The position numbers and the translations under genes were made by a program. Positions 8,254 through 16,608 of a stretch of 64,000 nt of DNA are shown here, one piece after another. A model generated the notes under the pieces. It ran no database searches, had not been told where the DNA came from, and saw only the letters and a program-made list of their open reading frames with translations. How positions within the stretch are numbered: the first letter of the stretch is position 1; each line of letters begins with the position of its first letter. The DNA is from Lactococcus fujiensis JCM 16395 (GTDB lineage Bacteria; Bacillota; Bacilli; Lactobacillales; Streptococcaceae), in NCBI RefSeq assembly GCF_002441655.1, contig NZ_JXJU01000009.1, positions 1 through 64,000 on the forward strand. The letters run 5' to 3'.

Positions 8254-9585
8254 TTATCTTTCTTCTTTCTCATAAATGAGTGCAGCTATGATTCTTTGAA
8301 TTCCTCGTACATCCTGGAAACCATGTTCAAAGTAAAAGTCGGTATCTGCAAATTCATCGGTCGTCATATGGTTAGTTATCGCAATCGATAAGCTATTCAC
8401 ATAGCTATTAATGTTTGGAACATCGCCTACAAATTGTGCGCCTAAAATTTTATGTGTCTCTTGGTCATAAGTTAGCCAAATATTGTAACCCACTTTGTGA
8501 ACTTTTGCATTATGATAAAAAATTTGAGCAGCTTTGTATCCCGCTGCAACAGATTTTTCAAATGTGATTCCCGTTGTTGCAATAATCAAGTCATCCATAT
8601 CAATTGATAATGTCATTTCAGAAGACATAATTTCTTTTCGTGGCTCTATCAAGTTGCTTATCACAATTTGACCGGTTCGCAGCGCATCTGAAGCATGTGG
8701 AACATAAACCCCTTGATCTAATAAATCACAATAGGTTTCAGCACAGTCTCCAATTGCAAAAACATCTTTAAGACTCGTTTGTAAAAATCGGTCAGTTTTG
8801 ATCGCCCCAGATTTTCCAATCTCAACTTGATTTCGTAAGAGTGCAACATTAGGTCGAAAGCCTGCTGAAAATATTACAATCTCGGTCAAAATTTCGCCTG
8901 AACTTGTTTTAGTTTTTATATGTTTTTTAGCTTTTTCAAAAGAAACAGCCATTTCATTCTTTCGTACTTCGATCCCTTCCGATTTCAAAATCTCTTCAAG
9001 TTGATCAGAAGCACCATGGTCAAAATAATGAGTCATGATTTTATCATGTTTTTCTACAAGAACTACTTTAAGTCCTCTTTTTTTTAGAATTCGTGCTAAC
9101 TCTACTCCTATTGAACCACTCCCAAAGATAACGGCGGTTTTTCCTTTTTTAACCACTCGATTTAAATCAAGTGCAGATTTCAAATCTTTTAGAACGAACA
9201 AATTATCTGGTTCAGGGCCTAGGATGATTGGTAAGACTGGATAAGAACCTATGGCCATGATCAACTTATCCCAATGTTCTGTATAACTCATCCCATTTTC
9301 TAAATTAATATAGGACAAAACATGTTCCTTACCATCAATGGATTGAACATCCACACTTGTATTGACAATGTAACCAGCATTCCTCAAAGCGACTACAGTC
9401 GTGTATTGGCCTGAATCCAAACGTAATCGATCTTGATCAAGGATGTAGAATAGGGTATTTTGGGAAATGAAACTGATTTGATTTTTCTTTTCATATAAAA
9501 CAATTTCTGCATCAGGATACCTTTTCTTTGCCTCAGTTGCTGCGCTAATTCCCGCATGAGATGCGCCAATGATTGCAATTCTCAA
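8254..9585 (-). CDS. NADH oxidase/peroxidase-like FAD disulfide-family oxidoreductase without the redox cysteine
   Basis: 443 residues, close to the 446 of NADH oxidase (Nox) and NADH peroxidase (Npx). FAD-binding RIAIIGASHAGISAA at the N-terminus, NAD-binding FGSGSIGVELARIL (near 155), FAD-binding FAIGDCAE (near 280) and the C-terminal dimerisation domain are all present. The active-site His10 is kept, but Cys42, which forms the sulfenic acid in Nox and Npx (normally SFLSCG), is Gln in ISFISQNT. It therefore cannot use the usual chemistry and may be a dehydrogenase, quinone reductase or sensor. The start is TTG at 9585, supported by AAAGGGG eight bases upstream. It is the first gene of a probable four-gene unit. 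Confidence 0.85.
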   Translation of the reverse strand: MRIAIIGASHAGISAATEAKKRYPDAEIVLYEKKNQISFISQNTLFYILDQDRLRLDSGQYTTVVALRNAGYIVNTSVDVQSIDGKEHVLSYINLENGMSYTEHWDKLIMAIGSYPVLPIILGPEPDNLFVLKDLKSALDLNRVVKKGKTAVIFGSGSIGVELARILKKRGLKVVLVEKHDKIMTHYFDHGASDQLEEILKSEGIEVRKNEMAVSFEKAKKHIKTKTSSGEILTEIVIFSAGFRPNVALLRNQVEIGKSGAIKTDRFLQTSLKDVFAIGDCAETYCDLLDQGVYVPHASDALRTGQIVISNLIEPRKEIMSSEMTLSIDMDDLIIATTGITFEKSVAAGYKAAQIFYHNAKVHKVGYNIWLTYDQETHKILGAQFVGDVPNINSYVNSLSIAITNHMTTDEFADTDFYFEHGFQDVRGIQRIIAALIYEKEER

Positions 9586-9825
9586 CTTTTTGCCCCTTTT
9601 ATTCAATTTATAAAACCATTTACTGTCTATACGCAAATTTGTAATTTTAAGATTACGCTTACATTCTATCACTTTTTTTAATTATTGGCAAGAAATATTC
9701 TCCATTTAATCTTTTTTTGGGAGGGCTTATTTTAATAAATTGATCAAAAGATTGTCCTTCGATTCCGTGCATATCTAGCATCGCTTTATCAATCTTAACA
9801 CTCATCTGACGGCCCAGATTACACA

Positions 9826-9850
9826 AAAAAACTGCCTTCCGGCAGTTTTT
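9826..9850 (-). terminator. Terminator after pepV
   Basis: AAAAACTGCC-GGAA-GGCAGTTTTT plus further T residues on the minus strand, one base beyond the pepV stop. Confidence 0.9.
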
Positions 9851-9851
9851 A

Positions 9852-11270
9852 TTATTTAGTTAATTCATAAATTGCTTCCGCATAAATGACGGCCGCTTTG
9901 AAGATGTTTTCAACAGGTTTCATTTCATTAGCTTGATGCATTGAATCAGGTTCTCCTTCAAACATTGCACCATAGGCAACACCACGTTTTAGCAAACGAC
10001 CAAATGTACCACCACCAATAATAGTTTCGTAACCTTTAAGACCTGTATGTTTTTCATAAACATCAATCAAAGTGGAAACAAGTGGATCTTCCATCGGAAC
10101 ATAATGAGGCGTGTGGAGGTGTTCGGACAATGTCACATCATCAACCCCATCAATGGCTTTTAAGATTTCTTGCATGCGTTCTGGACTATTGCCTTGAGGG
10201 AAACGGAAATTAAGAGCAATTGTTCCTTCTGTTGCTTCATCATATGTCCAAACTCCTGCATTCATAGAAGTATTTCCCATCAAATCATCAACATAAGCAA
10301 CACCCAATTTTTCACCTTCGTGGTCTTCAAGCAAAATTTCGGATGCAATTCGTAGGTAGGCAGCAGCTCCTCCACCAAAATTATAGCGGTTCAAGAACAA
10401 AGCAAGGTAAGTTGCACCGTTAATTCCTTTTTCAGGCATCGCACCATGTGCAGCACGTCCATGAAGGGTAATCGTAGCTTTATCACCATTTTCTTCAAGA
10501 TCATATCTGAGGTTTTTATCTGCATACTCAGAAATGAATTGGTCAAGTTGACCTTTCAAGTCTTTAGCTCCAGTAATTACAGCCGTTGCTGATTCGGGAA
10601 CCATATTTTCGGCAAGCCCTGCAGTAAAGCTATTCAAAATTACTTCACCATCATTTTTCCCTACAAAATGAAGATACTCAGTGATATTCCCTTTTTCACC
10701 ATTGATAATTGGGAATTCAGCATCTGGTGAAAAGCCAAATTCTGGTAGCGGCAATTCACAATGGTCAAAGTAGTAATCCATGTCAGCCCAACCAGTTTCT
10801 TCATTGGTACCAACGATGAAACGGATTTTCTTAGATAATGGAACATTTAATTCTTTAAGGATTTTGAGCCCATAGTAACAAGCCATTGTTGGTCCTTTGT
10901 CATCTGATGCACCACGGGCATAAAGATTTCCTTGACGAATTTCAGGTTCAAATGGGTTTGAATCCCAACCAGCACCTGCTGGAACAACGTCTAAGTGACC
11001 AATGATTGCGAGTGTTTCGGCATCTTCTTTAGCCCCATTTTCATAAACAAAATGTCCAGCATAATTGTCGTAATTTTTTGTTTCGTAACCATCACGTTTT
11101 GCGATTGCTAGGAAAGCATCAAGGGCTTGACGAGGGCCAGGTCCAAATGGATTTTCAGCATTCGCATGAGCTTTATCTTCTGCTGAATTGATGCGTAAAA
11201 GCGTGAATAAATCTTCCATTAGTGCATCTTTACGTTTTTCAACTTCAGCATTAAAATCAATTGTTGCCAT
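9852..11270 (-). CDS. pepV: Dipeptidase PepV (M20 family)
   Basis: A cytosolic zinc dipeptidase that splits broad-specificity dipeptides, the last step of casein or other peptide use in lactic acid bacteria. The 472-residue length equals that of known lactococcal PepV. IIGHLDVVPAG carries the first metal ligands (His/Asp), ASDDKGP the bridging Asp, and GTNEETGW the catalytic and metal-binding Glu residues; HGRAAHGAMPEKG lies in the dimer/lid domain. The ATG at 11270 follows GGAGATAAAT; upstream in-frame codons lack such a site. Single gene with its own terminator. Confidence 0.96.
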   Translation of the reverse strand: MATIDFNAEVEKRKDALMEDLFTLLRINSAEDKAHANAENPFGPGPRQALDAFLAIAKRDGYETKNYDNYAGHFVYENGAKEDAETLAIIGHLDVVPAGAGWDSNPFEPEIRQGNLYARGASDDKGPTMACYYGLKILKELNVPLSKKIRFIVGTNEETGWADMDYYFDHCELPLPEFGFSPDAEFPIINGEKGNITEYLHFVGKNDGEVILNSFTAGLAENMVPESATAVITGAKDLKGQLDQFISEYADKNLRYDLEENGDKATITLHGRAAHGAMPEKGINGATYLALFLNRYNFGGGAAAYLRIASEILLEDHEGEKLGVAYVDDLMGNTSMNAGVWTYDEATEGTIALNFRFPQGNSPERMQEILKAIDGVDDVTLSEHLHTPHYVPMEDPLVSTLIDVYEKHTGLKGYETIIGGGTFGRLLKRGVAYGAMFEGEPDSMHQANEMKPVENIFKAAVIYAEAIYELTK

Positions 11271-11311
11271 ATTTATCTCCTTGAAATAGTAGTCACTTAA
11301 CATTATACCAA

Positions 11312-11336
11312 AAAATCAGACGTTAGTCTGAGATTT
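11312..11336 (-). terminator. Terminator after mutY
   Basis: AAATCTCAGAC-TAAC-GTCTGATTTTTT on the minus strand, with one bulged base, immediately after the mutY stop. Confidence 0.8.
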
Positions 11337-11337
11337 C

Positions 11338-12426
11338 CTAATTTTTGTTTAAGATTTCAAATAATTTCACTTGAGGACCTGCTAGTGGAATTTGGCTTAA
11401 ATCTTTAATCCACTTCTTATTTTCATCCAATAAAAGCTCCGAAACCTCGAATTTTTCTTCAATTTGGCAAGAAAATAAAGCAATGTTCCATTTCTGATGT
11501 GAAAAGACGTGTTTGTAATTACTAACGAAATTTATTTTTCCAATAGATTCCGATATTTTTGGCCGCTTGGATGTTCCGTCAGTACTGGCTTGATTGAATT
11601 CTGCTTTTGTCAATTCAGTCATCGGGAATAGCCACATGTCCGCCAAAAGCCCCTGTTCAGGTCTTTTTTCGAGATACCATTCACCAAGTGAATTTTGGGC
11701 AGCAAACGCAGCAAAAAAATGTTCTGTTTGCTTTATTTTTTTCGTTTTAACAGGAAAATTGAGTTGGGTGCCTTCTTTATAAGCTTGGCAATATTGATTT
11801 AAAGGACAAATTTCACAACGTGCAATTTTTGGCGTGCAAATTTGTGAGCCAATATCCATCAGCGCTTGATTGAAGTCACCAGGCCGCTCACTACTGATCA
11901 GTGGGCGCAGCACTTCATCGAATGATTTTCGCGCATTAGATTTAGAAATATCCGAATCTAATTCAAATAAGCGACTTGTCACGCGCATCAGATTCCCATC
12001 TATCGCCGGTTCAGCCAAGTTAAACGAAATGGATGCAATGGCTGCTGCAGTATAGGGGCCAATTCCTTTTAGGGATAAAATATCCGTCAGATCTGAAGGA
12101 AATTGTCCATCAAAATCCCTGATCATTTGTTGTGCGGCTAACTTCAAATTTCTCACTCTTGAATAATAACCGAGTCCTTCCCACATTTTCAATAACTCAG
12201 CATCATCAGCTTGTGCTAAACTTTCGACAGTCGGATATTTTGTCATAAAGCGTTCATAATAAGGAATAACTGTCTCAACTTGGGTTTGTTGCGCCATTAT
12301 TTCAGAAATCCAAATTTGATAAGGAGCCTTTGTTTTACGCCATGGTAAAGGTTTCTTATTTATATCATACCAATTTAATAATTGGATTTGGAAGTCCTCA
12401 ATCTGACTGTCAGTTAATTTGTTCAT
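11338..12426 (-). CDS. mutY: A/G-specific adenine DNA glycosylase
   Basis: MutY removes adenine mispaired with 8-oxoguanine or guanine. Motifs in order: WYDINKKPLPWR (near residue 20), ISEIMAQQTQVETVIPYYERF with the catalytic Glu, the helix-hairpin-helix LKGIGPYTAAAIASISFN with the catalytic Asp in PAIDGN, the 4Fe-4S cysteines CTPKIARCEICPLNQYC (near 195) and a C-terminal NUDIX-like domain that recognises 8-oxoG. 362 residues. I chose the ATG at 12426 by homology; sequence upstream has no family match. No good SD; an extended -10 box ends seven bases before the ATG. Confidence 0.94.
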   Translation of the reverse strand: MNKLTDSQIEDFQIQLLNWYDINKKPLPWRKTKAPYQIWISEIMAQQTQVETVIPYYERFMTKYPTVESLAQADDAELLKMWEGLGYYSRVRNLKLAAQQMIRDFDGQFPSDLTDILSLKGIGPYTAAAIASISFNLAEPAIDGNLMRVTSRLFELDSDISKSNARKSFDEVLRPLISSERPGDFNQALMDIGSQICTPKIARCEICPLNQYCQAYKEGTQLNFPVKTKKIKQTEHFFAAFAAQNSLGEWYLEKRPEQGLLADMWLFPMTELTKAEFNQASTDGTSKRPKISESIGKINFVSNYKHVFSHQKWNIALFSCQIEEKFEVSELLLDENKKWIKDLSQIPLAGPQVKLFEILNKN

Positions 12427-12433
12427 ATTACCA

Positions 12434-12462
12434 ATTTTAACAAAATAACGCGAATTCTGTAA
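12434..12462 (-). promoter_or_regulatory. mutY promoter abutting the start codon
   Basis: TTACAG (12462-12457), 17 bases, extended -10 TGT-TAAAAT (12439-12434) on the minus strand; ATG seven bases later. Confidence 0.45.
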
Positions 12463-12487
12463 GTTTAAAATTTTACACATCCATAAA

Positions 12488-12514
12488 AAAAAATGGAGTT
12501 TCACTCCATTTTTT
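12488..12514 (-). terminator. Terminator after uvrC
   Basis: AAAATGGAGT-GAA-ACTCCATTTT plus T run on the minus strand, beginning at the uvrC stop codon. Confidence 0.9.
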
Positions 12515-14534
12515 ATTTTTCAACAGGCGTCTGATCTTTCAAAGATTCCCAATTCTCATTCACTTGAAATTCAGCCGATAATTTCTCTTTAACTCTCTTA
12601 GCAACATCATAAGGCAATCCAGCTTCAGCAATCTGTTCAATGGATGCCTGTTCCATTGCGGGTAAATTTTTGAAAGTGGTCATCAATTTCTGTTTGCGTT
12701 TTGGACCCAAGCCCTCAATACCATCTAATTTCGATGCAAATGTATTTTTTCCTCTGACTTGACGGTGAAAGGTAATGGCAAAACGGTGAACTTCATCCTG
12801 AATCCGGGTCAACAAAAAGAATTCTTGCGATTGACGTGATAAATCAACAATTTCCAAAGGGTCACCGAATAATAATTCACTCGTCTGATGCTTGTCATTT
12901 TTTTGCATGCCAGCTACTGGAATTTTTAAGCCCAGTTCTTTTAAGACTTTTTTGGCTATATTAACTTGTCCTGCTCCACCATCCATTGCAATGAGATCAG
13001 GTAATGGGGACTGTTCTCTCACTGCTCGACTATAACGTCTTGTCATAACTTCGCGCATTGAAGCATAATCGTCAGCACCGACTACTGTTTTTATTTTATA
13101 TTTTCGATAATCTTTTTTACTCGGTTTACCATTAATGAAAACAACCATTGCCGAAACTGGGGACGTCCCCATAATATTTGAGTTATCAAAACTTTCAATT
13201 CTGATTGGTTTAGGAATCCCTAAAATTTCCCCCAAATTTTCTACCGCACCAGTCGTTTTTAAAACGTCACGTTCCGCTACATCAAATTTTAGCTGCAGCT
13301 GAGTTTGTGCATTTTTCATCGCCATATTTACTAATTGCTTTTTCTCACCACGACTAGGTTGTAAAATTTTTGTTTTGTAAGCCGTCTTATTTACTTTTTC
13401 GGCTTTTAATTCCTTGTCTAATTTGACTATGGATTGTTCAACATCTTGATCGGAAAATTTTACCATTTTTGGACTAAAAATCTGTTGACGCCAGACTTGG
13501 TCGGCTTTAACTTTCTGCTCACTCGTATCAATCAAGTTTGTCAGTGCTGATGAATCTTGAGAAAGGGCCGTAATCACCCCTTCGACTGATTCAATATCAA
13601 TTCCTTGAGGGATAAAGATTTCTCTGGGCAATAAGTGATTGGCATTTTGATAAAATTGACCAAGGTAAGTTAAAAAATCTTCTTCAGGTTCATTATAATA
13701 TGGAAACATATTGACATCGCGCTGAATCACTTTTCCCTGGCGAACAAAGAAAACCTGTACACACATCCACCCCTTATCAAAATAATAGCCAAAGACATCG
13801 CGGTCCTTTAAATCTTGATTCATTACGCTCTGCTTAGTCCGTAGAGTTCCAATGGCATTAATCGTGTCGCGGTATTCAGCAGCCTGTTCAAATTCCATCT
13901 TTCCAGCTGCTGTCGTCATTTTATCCTGTAAAGCTTGAATCACTTTTTGATCATTCCCTGTTAAAAATTGACGCACTTCTTCAGTCATTTCTTTAAAAAC
14001 TTGGGGATCTGTGTGATTTACAACGGGACACAAACACTGATGAATGTGATAATAAAAGCACACTTTTTTTTCATTTAGTCCACACTTGCGAAATGGAAAT
14101 ATTCTATCCATTAGCTTTTTGACTTCATTTGCTGCCTTAACATCGGGATAGGGCCCAAAATAATTCGCTCCATCCTTTTTTACTTGACGAACAACGAGTA
14201 AACGTGGATATTTTTCGTTAGTTATTTTCAAAAAAGGATAGTATTTATCATCTTTTAATAGGATGTTGTATTTAGGTTTGTAACGTTGAATTAAATTAAT
14301 TTCAAGGACGAGCGATTCAATATTCGAACCGACCACAATCCACTCTAAATCCTCAATCTCACTTACTAAGAGTTCTGTTTTTGTGTTATGAGACCCGTGA
14401 AAATATGACCGCACACGGTTTTTCAAGTTCTTTGCTTTCCCAACATAAATTACTGTCCCATTTTTGTCCTTATGGAGATAACAACCCGGATTATCAGGTA
14501 ATAATTCTAATTTTGCTCTAATCGTGGAATTCAT
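12513..14534 (-). CDS. uvrC: UvrABC system protein C (excinuclease)
   Basis: UvrC makes the two incisions around lesions marked by UvrA/UvrB. Domains in order: N-terminal GIY-YIG nuclease ([29 protein letters not shown] split across residues 15-45), Cys-rich segment, UVR motif ([14 protein letters not shown] near 210), RNase H-like 5' nuclease ([33 protein letters not shown]) and tandem helix-hairpin-helix ([13 protein letters not shown]). At 673 residues it is longer than the usual about 600. Extra charged sequence lies near residues 360-410, just before [10 protein letters not shown]. The ATG at 14534 has AGAGGTGG unusually far upstream (12 bases) with a -10-like TGG-TATAAT between. Confidence 0.94.
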   Translation of the reverse strand: MNSTIRAKLELLPDNPGCYLHKDKNGTVIYVGKAKNLKNRVRSYFHGSHNTKTELLVSEIEDLEWIVVGSNIESLVLEINLIQRYKPKYNILLKDDKYYPFLKITNEKYPRLLVVRQVKKDGANYFGPYPDVKAANEVKKLMDRIFPFRKCGLNEKKVCFYYHIHQCLCPVVNHTDPQVFKEMTEEVRQFLTGNDQKVIQALQDKMTTAAGKMEFEQAAEYRDTINAIGTLRTKQSVMNQDLKDRDVFGYYFDKGWMCVQVFFVRQGKVIQRDVNMFPYYNEPEEDFLTYLGQFYQNANHLLPREIFIPQGIDIESVEGVITALSQDSSALTNLIDTSEQKVKADQVWRQQIFSPKMVKFSDQDVEQSIVKLDKELKAEKVNKTAYKTKILQPSRGEKKQLVNMAMKNAQTQLQLKFDVAERDVLKTTGAVENLGEILGIPKPIRIESFDNSNIMGTSPVSAMVVFINGKPSKKDYRKYKIKTVVGADDYASMREVMTRRYSRAVREQSPLPDLIAMDGGAGQVNIAKKVLKELGLKIPVAGMQKNDKHQTSELLFGDPLEIVDLSRQSQEFFLLTRIQDEVHRFAITFHRQVRGKNTFASKLDGIEGLGPKRKQKLMTTFKNLPAMEQASIEQIAEAGLPYDVAKRVKEKLSAEFQVNENWESLKDQTPVEK

Positions 14535-14540
14535 AAAGCT

Positions 14541-14549
14541 ATTATACCA
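14541..14549 (-). promoter_or_regulatory. Extended -10 box of uvrC
   Basis: TGGTATAAT on the minus strand ends six bases before the uvrC ATG; a weak -35 (TAGAAA) lies 16 bases further up. Confidence 0.4.
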
Positions 14550-14592
14550 CCTCTTTCTTTGTTTTCTAAAAAAATATTCCTGACTTATTAAA

Positions 14593-14617
14593 AAAGACTT
14601 TTCATGATGAAAAGTCA
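14593..14617 (-). terminator. Terminator after the VIT gene pair
   Basis: GACTTTTC-ATCAT-GAAAAGTC followed by TTTTTT on the minus strand, seven bases after the stop of the second VIT gene. Confidence 0.8.
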
Positions 14618-14623
14618 CATTTA

Positions 14624-15307
14624 TTAACCAAATAGTTTACCAATTCCATAATGAATAGCAATAGTGATCAAGCCGATGATGATATTTCGTAGAACAGCCT
14701 TTTTCACGAAACCATCAGATAATTTAGCACTGATGTAACCCGTTAGAGAAAGCGCGACAACGGTCGCCAAAATTGTAACTGGGAATTGTAAATTTCCTTT
14801 TACGAATAGCATCGTGACCATGGGAAATAAACCGGCGATACCAAAACTAAAAAAAGAAGACCAGGCTGCTTGAAATGGGCTTGCATAATGTCCCAATGAA
14901 ATGTCATATTTAGTTGCTAGCACTGTTTCGAGAGGCTTTTTATTCAACAATTCATCCGCTATCTCTTCCGATGTTTCAACAGAAATTCCTTTTTCTTGAT
15001 AAAAGTTAACTACGAATTGACGTTGACCCTCAAAGTCAGTTAATAATAAGTCTCTTTCCTGCTCGACAATTGCTTTTTCACTGTCGGACTGTGAGCTCAC
15101 CGAGGCATATTCACCTGAGGCCATCGAAAATGCGCCAGAAACCAAATTGGCCAAACTCGATATGAGTAATGCAAAGGAACTTCCTGACACTGCTGAAACT
15201 GAAAATAAGACACCAACAACGGTCAAAATTCCATCATTTGAGCCTAAAACACCTGCACGAACAGAATTTAATTTCTCATCCATGGTCATTTTTGATTTCT
15301 TACTCAT
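14624..15307 (-). CDS. VIT1/CCC1-family transporter (second of two)
   Basis: Members of this family move Fe2+ or Mn2+ out of the cytoplasm or into stores. The 227-residue protein has [23 protein letters not shown] at the N-terminus, a cytosolic middle domain with acidic residues (about 75-150) and pairs of membrane helices at both ends, as usual. It is a diverged copy of the next gene upstream, with which it overlaps (TGATG), so the two may form a heteromer. The GTG at 15310 is an alternative start. Control is probably through the Fur-like boxes upstream of the pair. The metal is not determined by the sequence. Confidence 0.85.
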   Translation of the reverse strand: MSKKSKMTMDEKLNSVRAGVLGSNDGILTVVGVLFSVSAVSGSSFALLISSLANLVSGAFSMASGEYASVSSQSDSEKAIVEQERDLLLTDFEGQRQFVVNFYQEKGISVETSEEIADELLNKKPLETVLATKYDISLGHYASPFQAAWSSFFSFGIAGLFPMVTMLFVKGNLQFPVTILATVVALSLTGYISAKLSDGFVKKAVLRNIIIGLITIAIHYGIGKLFG

Positions 15308-15993
15308 CACAAACCTCCTTGTCTAAATAGGTAACCGACAAAGTAGGTCACAGCCATTGTCAATAGACCCGCAAAAACGTTTCGAATAACTGCGTGTTTT
15401 TTATCAGCGCCATTTAATCTAGCTGCTGCATACCCTGTCAAAGCAAGTGCAATAAGAACCGCAATAAATGTTGCGAACATATTCCAACCAGTTGGTAGAA
15501 ACGAAATAGCGAGCATCGGTAACAAGGCACCAGTTGGAAAAGCCAACATCGAGGCTACAGCTGCCCCCTTTGCACTTAACTCATTCCCCAAAGTAAAACC
15601 ATGACGTTCACGAACCGTAGTTCCTAAAGCATCCTGATTCATCATTTCCTTGGTTGCCTTTTGCGCTAATTCAGCAGAAATGCCAATCTCTTTATATTTT
15701 TCGAGCACATAATTGAATTCTTGGGCATAATTATTTTCAAGTGCAATCGATTGATCATGCGCTGCCTTTCTTTGAGCATCTTGTTGCGAACTGACTGAAA
15801 CATATTCGCCCATCGCCATACTTACCGTTCCAGCTAATGTTCCGGCAAAACCGGCAAGTAAAATTGTACCCATATCCGATGTTGCACTTGCAACACCCAA
15901 CACAATACCAGCAATCGAAATGATACCGTCATTTGCGCCCATCACACCGGCACGAATAATATTATTTTTTTGTAGTAAACTTTCTTCTTTCAA
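15307..15993 (-). CDS. VIT1/CCC1-family transporter (first of two)
   Basis: 228 residues with the same layout as its neighbour: IRAGVMGANDGIISIAGIVLGVASA, a Gly/Ala-rich second helix with MAMGEYVSVSSQQDA, a helical cytosolic insert (about 65-140) and three C-terminal membrane segments. Likely role: export or sequestration of Fe2+ or Mn2+. It starts with TTG at 15993 after AAAGGAG. Its promoter (16046-16074) contains a Fur/PerR-type inverted repeat, so a metal- or peroxide-responsive repressor, probably the divergent gene product, should control the pair. Confidence 0.85.
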   Translation of the reverse strand: MKEESLLQKNNIIRAGVMGANDGIISIAGIVLGVASATSDMGTILLAGFAGTLAGTVSMAMGEYVSVSSQQDAQRKAAHDQSIALENNYAQEFNYVLEKYKEIGISAELAQKATKEMMNQDALGTTVRERHGFTLGNELSAKGAAVASMLAFPTGALLPMLAISFLPTGWNMFATFIAVLIALALTGYAAARLNGADKKHAVIRNVFAGLLTMAVTYFVGYLFRQGGL

Positions 15994-16026
15994 TCTGTCT
16001 CCTTTTAGAACTATTCCAGCCCTACT

Positions 16027-16041
16027 TTAGAATGATTCTAG
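16027..16041. promoter_or_regulatory. Fur/PerR-type box 1
   Basis: TTAGAATGATTCTAG, a 7-1-7 inverted repeat with one mismatch, resembles the PerR/Fur consensus (TTATAATNATTATAA). It lies in the 5' leader of the VIT genes, 22 bp centre to centre from box 2. Confidence 0.7.
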
Positions 16042-16045
16042 TTAT

Positions 16046-16074
16046 ATTTTAGAATCATTCTAATTAAATGTCAA
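16046..16074 (-). promoter_or_regulatory. Promoter of the VIT gene pair
   Basis: TTGACA (16074-16069), 17 bases, TAAAAT (16051-16046) on the minus strand. Fur/PerR-type box 2 fills the spacer. Confidence 0.7.
16049..16063. promoter_or_regulatory. Fur/PerR-type box 2
   Basis: TTAGAATCATTCTAA is a perfect 7-1-7 inverted repeat lying between the -35 and -10 of the VIT promoter, where bound repressor would block RNA polymerase. Confidence 0.8.
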
Positions 16075-16079
16075 GTCAT

Positions 16080-16108
16080 TTGAATCAAAAAACTTTTCGT
16101 GCTATAAT
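16080..16108 (+). promoter_or_regulatory. Promoter of the Fur-like gene
   Basis: TTGAAT (16080-16085), 17 bases, TATAAT (16103-16108), about 30 bases before the TTG start. Confidence 0.65.
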
Positions 16109-16143
16109 TAACGTAATAAGACAGTTAAAAGGGAGGAATTAAA

Positions 16144-16542
16144 TTGGATAAAGATTTAAAAGCACTATTGCAATCTCATCAATTAAAAATCACTTCCCAC
16201 CGATTAGTCATTTTGGATTATTTAATGACTCATGAGACTCATCCAACTGCCGAAAAAATCCATGAAGATTTACCAGACATCAGTCTGGCAACAGTTTATA
16301 ACACACTTGAAAAACTGGTTGAAAGTGGACTCATCATCGTGATTAATGTGAATGGGACACGTCGATATGATTATTATGGTGAGCCTCATTATCATGTCAT
16401 TAATAAAACAACTGGCGAAATATTTAATGTTGATAATTTTGATTTTCGTCCACTAATAAACGCAGCTCGGGAAGCAAGTGATCTCCGAATCACGGGTTTT
16501 AAAGTTGAAGTTTTTGGTGAAAGCAAGATAAAAGAGGACTAG
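16144..16542 (+). CDS. Fur-family transcriptional regulator lacking all cysteines
   Basis: 132 residues. The winged-helix part (LKITSHRLVILDYLMTHETHPTAEKIHEDLPDISLATVYNTLEKLVESGL) carries the Fur-family recognition helix. The metal-sensing half has GEPHYHVINKTTGEIFNVDNFDF, where most family members have HHHxxCxxCG. The protein contains no cysteine, so the usual Cys4 structural zinc site is missing, while His residues of the sensing site remain. Start TTG at 16144, preceded by GGAGG. Divergent VIT genes and two boxes in between suggest it represses them in response to metal or peroxide. PerR, Fur or Zur identity cannot be assigned. Confidence 0.88.
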   Translation: MDKDLKALLQSHQLKITSHRLVILDYLMTHETHPTAEKIHEDLPDISLATVYNTLEKLVESGLIIVINVNGTRRYDYYGEPHYHVINKTTGEIFNVDNFDFRPLINAAREASDLRITGFKVEVFGESKIKED

Positions 16543-16555
16543 TCCTCTTTTTTTT
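16531..16555 (+). terminator. Terminator of the Fur-like gene
   Basis: AAAGAGGACT and its exact complement form a 20-bp palindrome containing the stop codon, followed by T residues on the plus strand. Confidence 0.85.
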
Positions 16556-16571
16556 ACTAAAATTTTTGAAC

Positions 16572-16600
16572 AAAAAAAGACGCCAAAGCGCCTTTGATTT
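16572..16600 (-). terminator. Terminator after rpsA
   Basis: CAAAGGCGC-TTTG-GCGTCTTT plus T run on the minus strand, just past the rpsA stop. Confidence 0.8.
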
Positions 16601-16608
16601 TATTCAAA

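Noticed and set aside
9659-9805. Small open frame (48 codons, minus strand) between the pepV terminator and the Nox-like gene
   Set aside because: It has no ribosome binding site or recognised similarity and begins inside the region right after a terminator. A gene remnant is possible but not supported.
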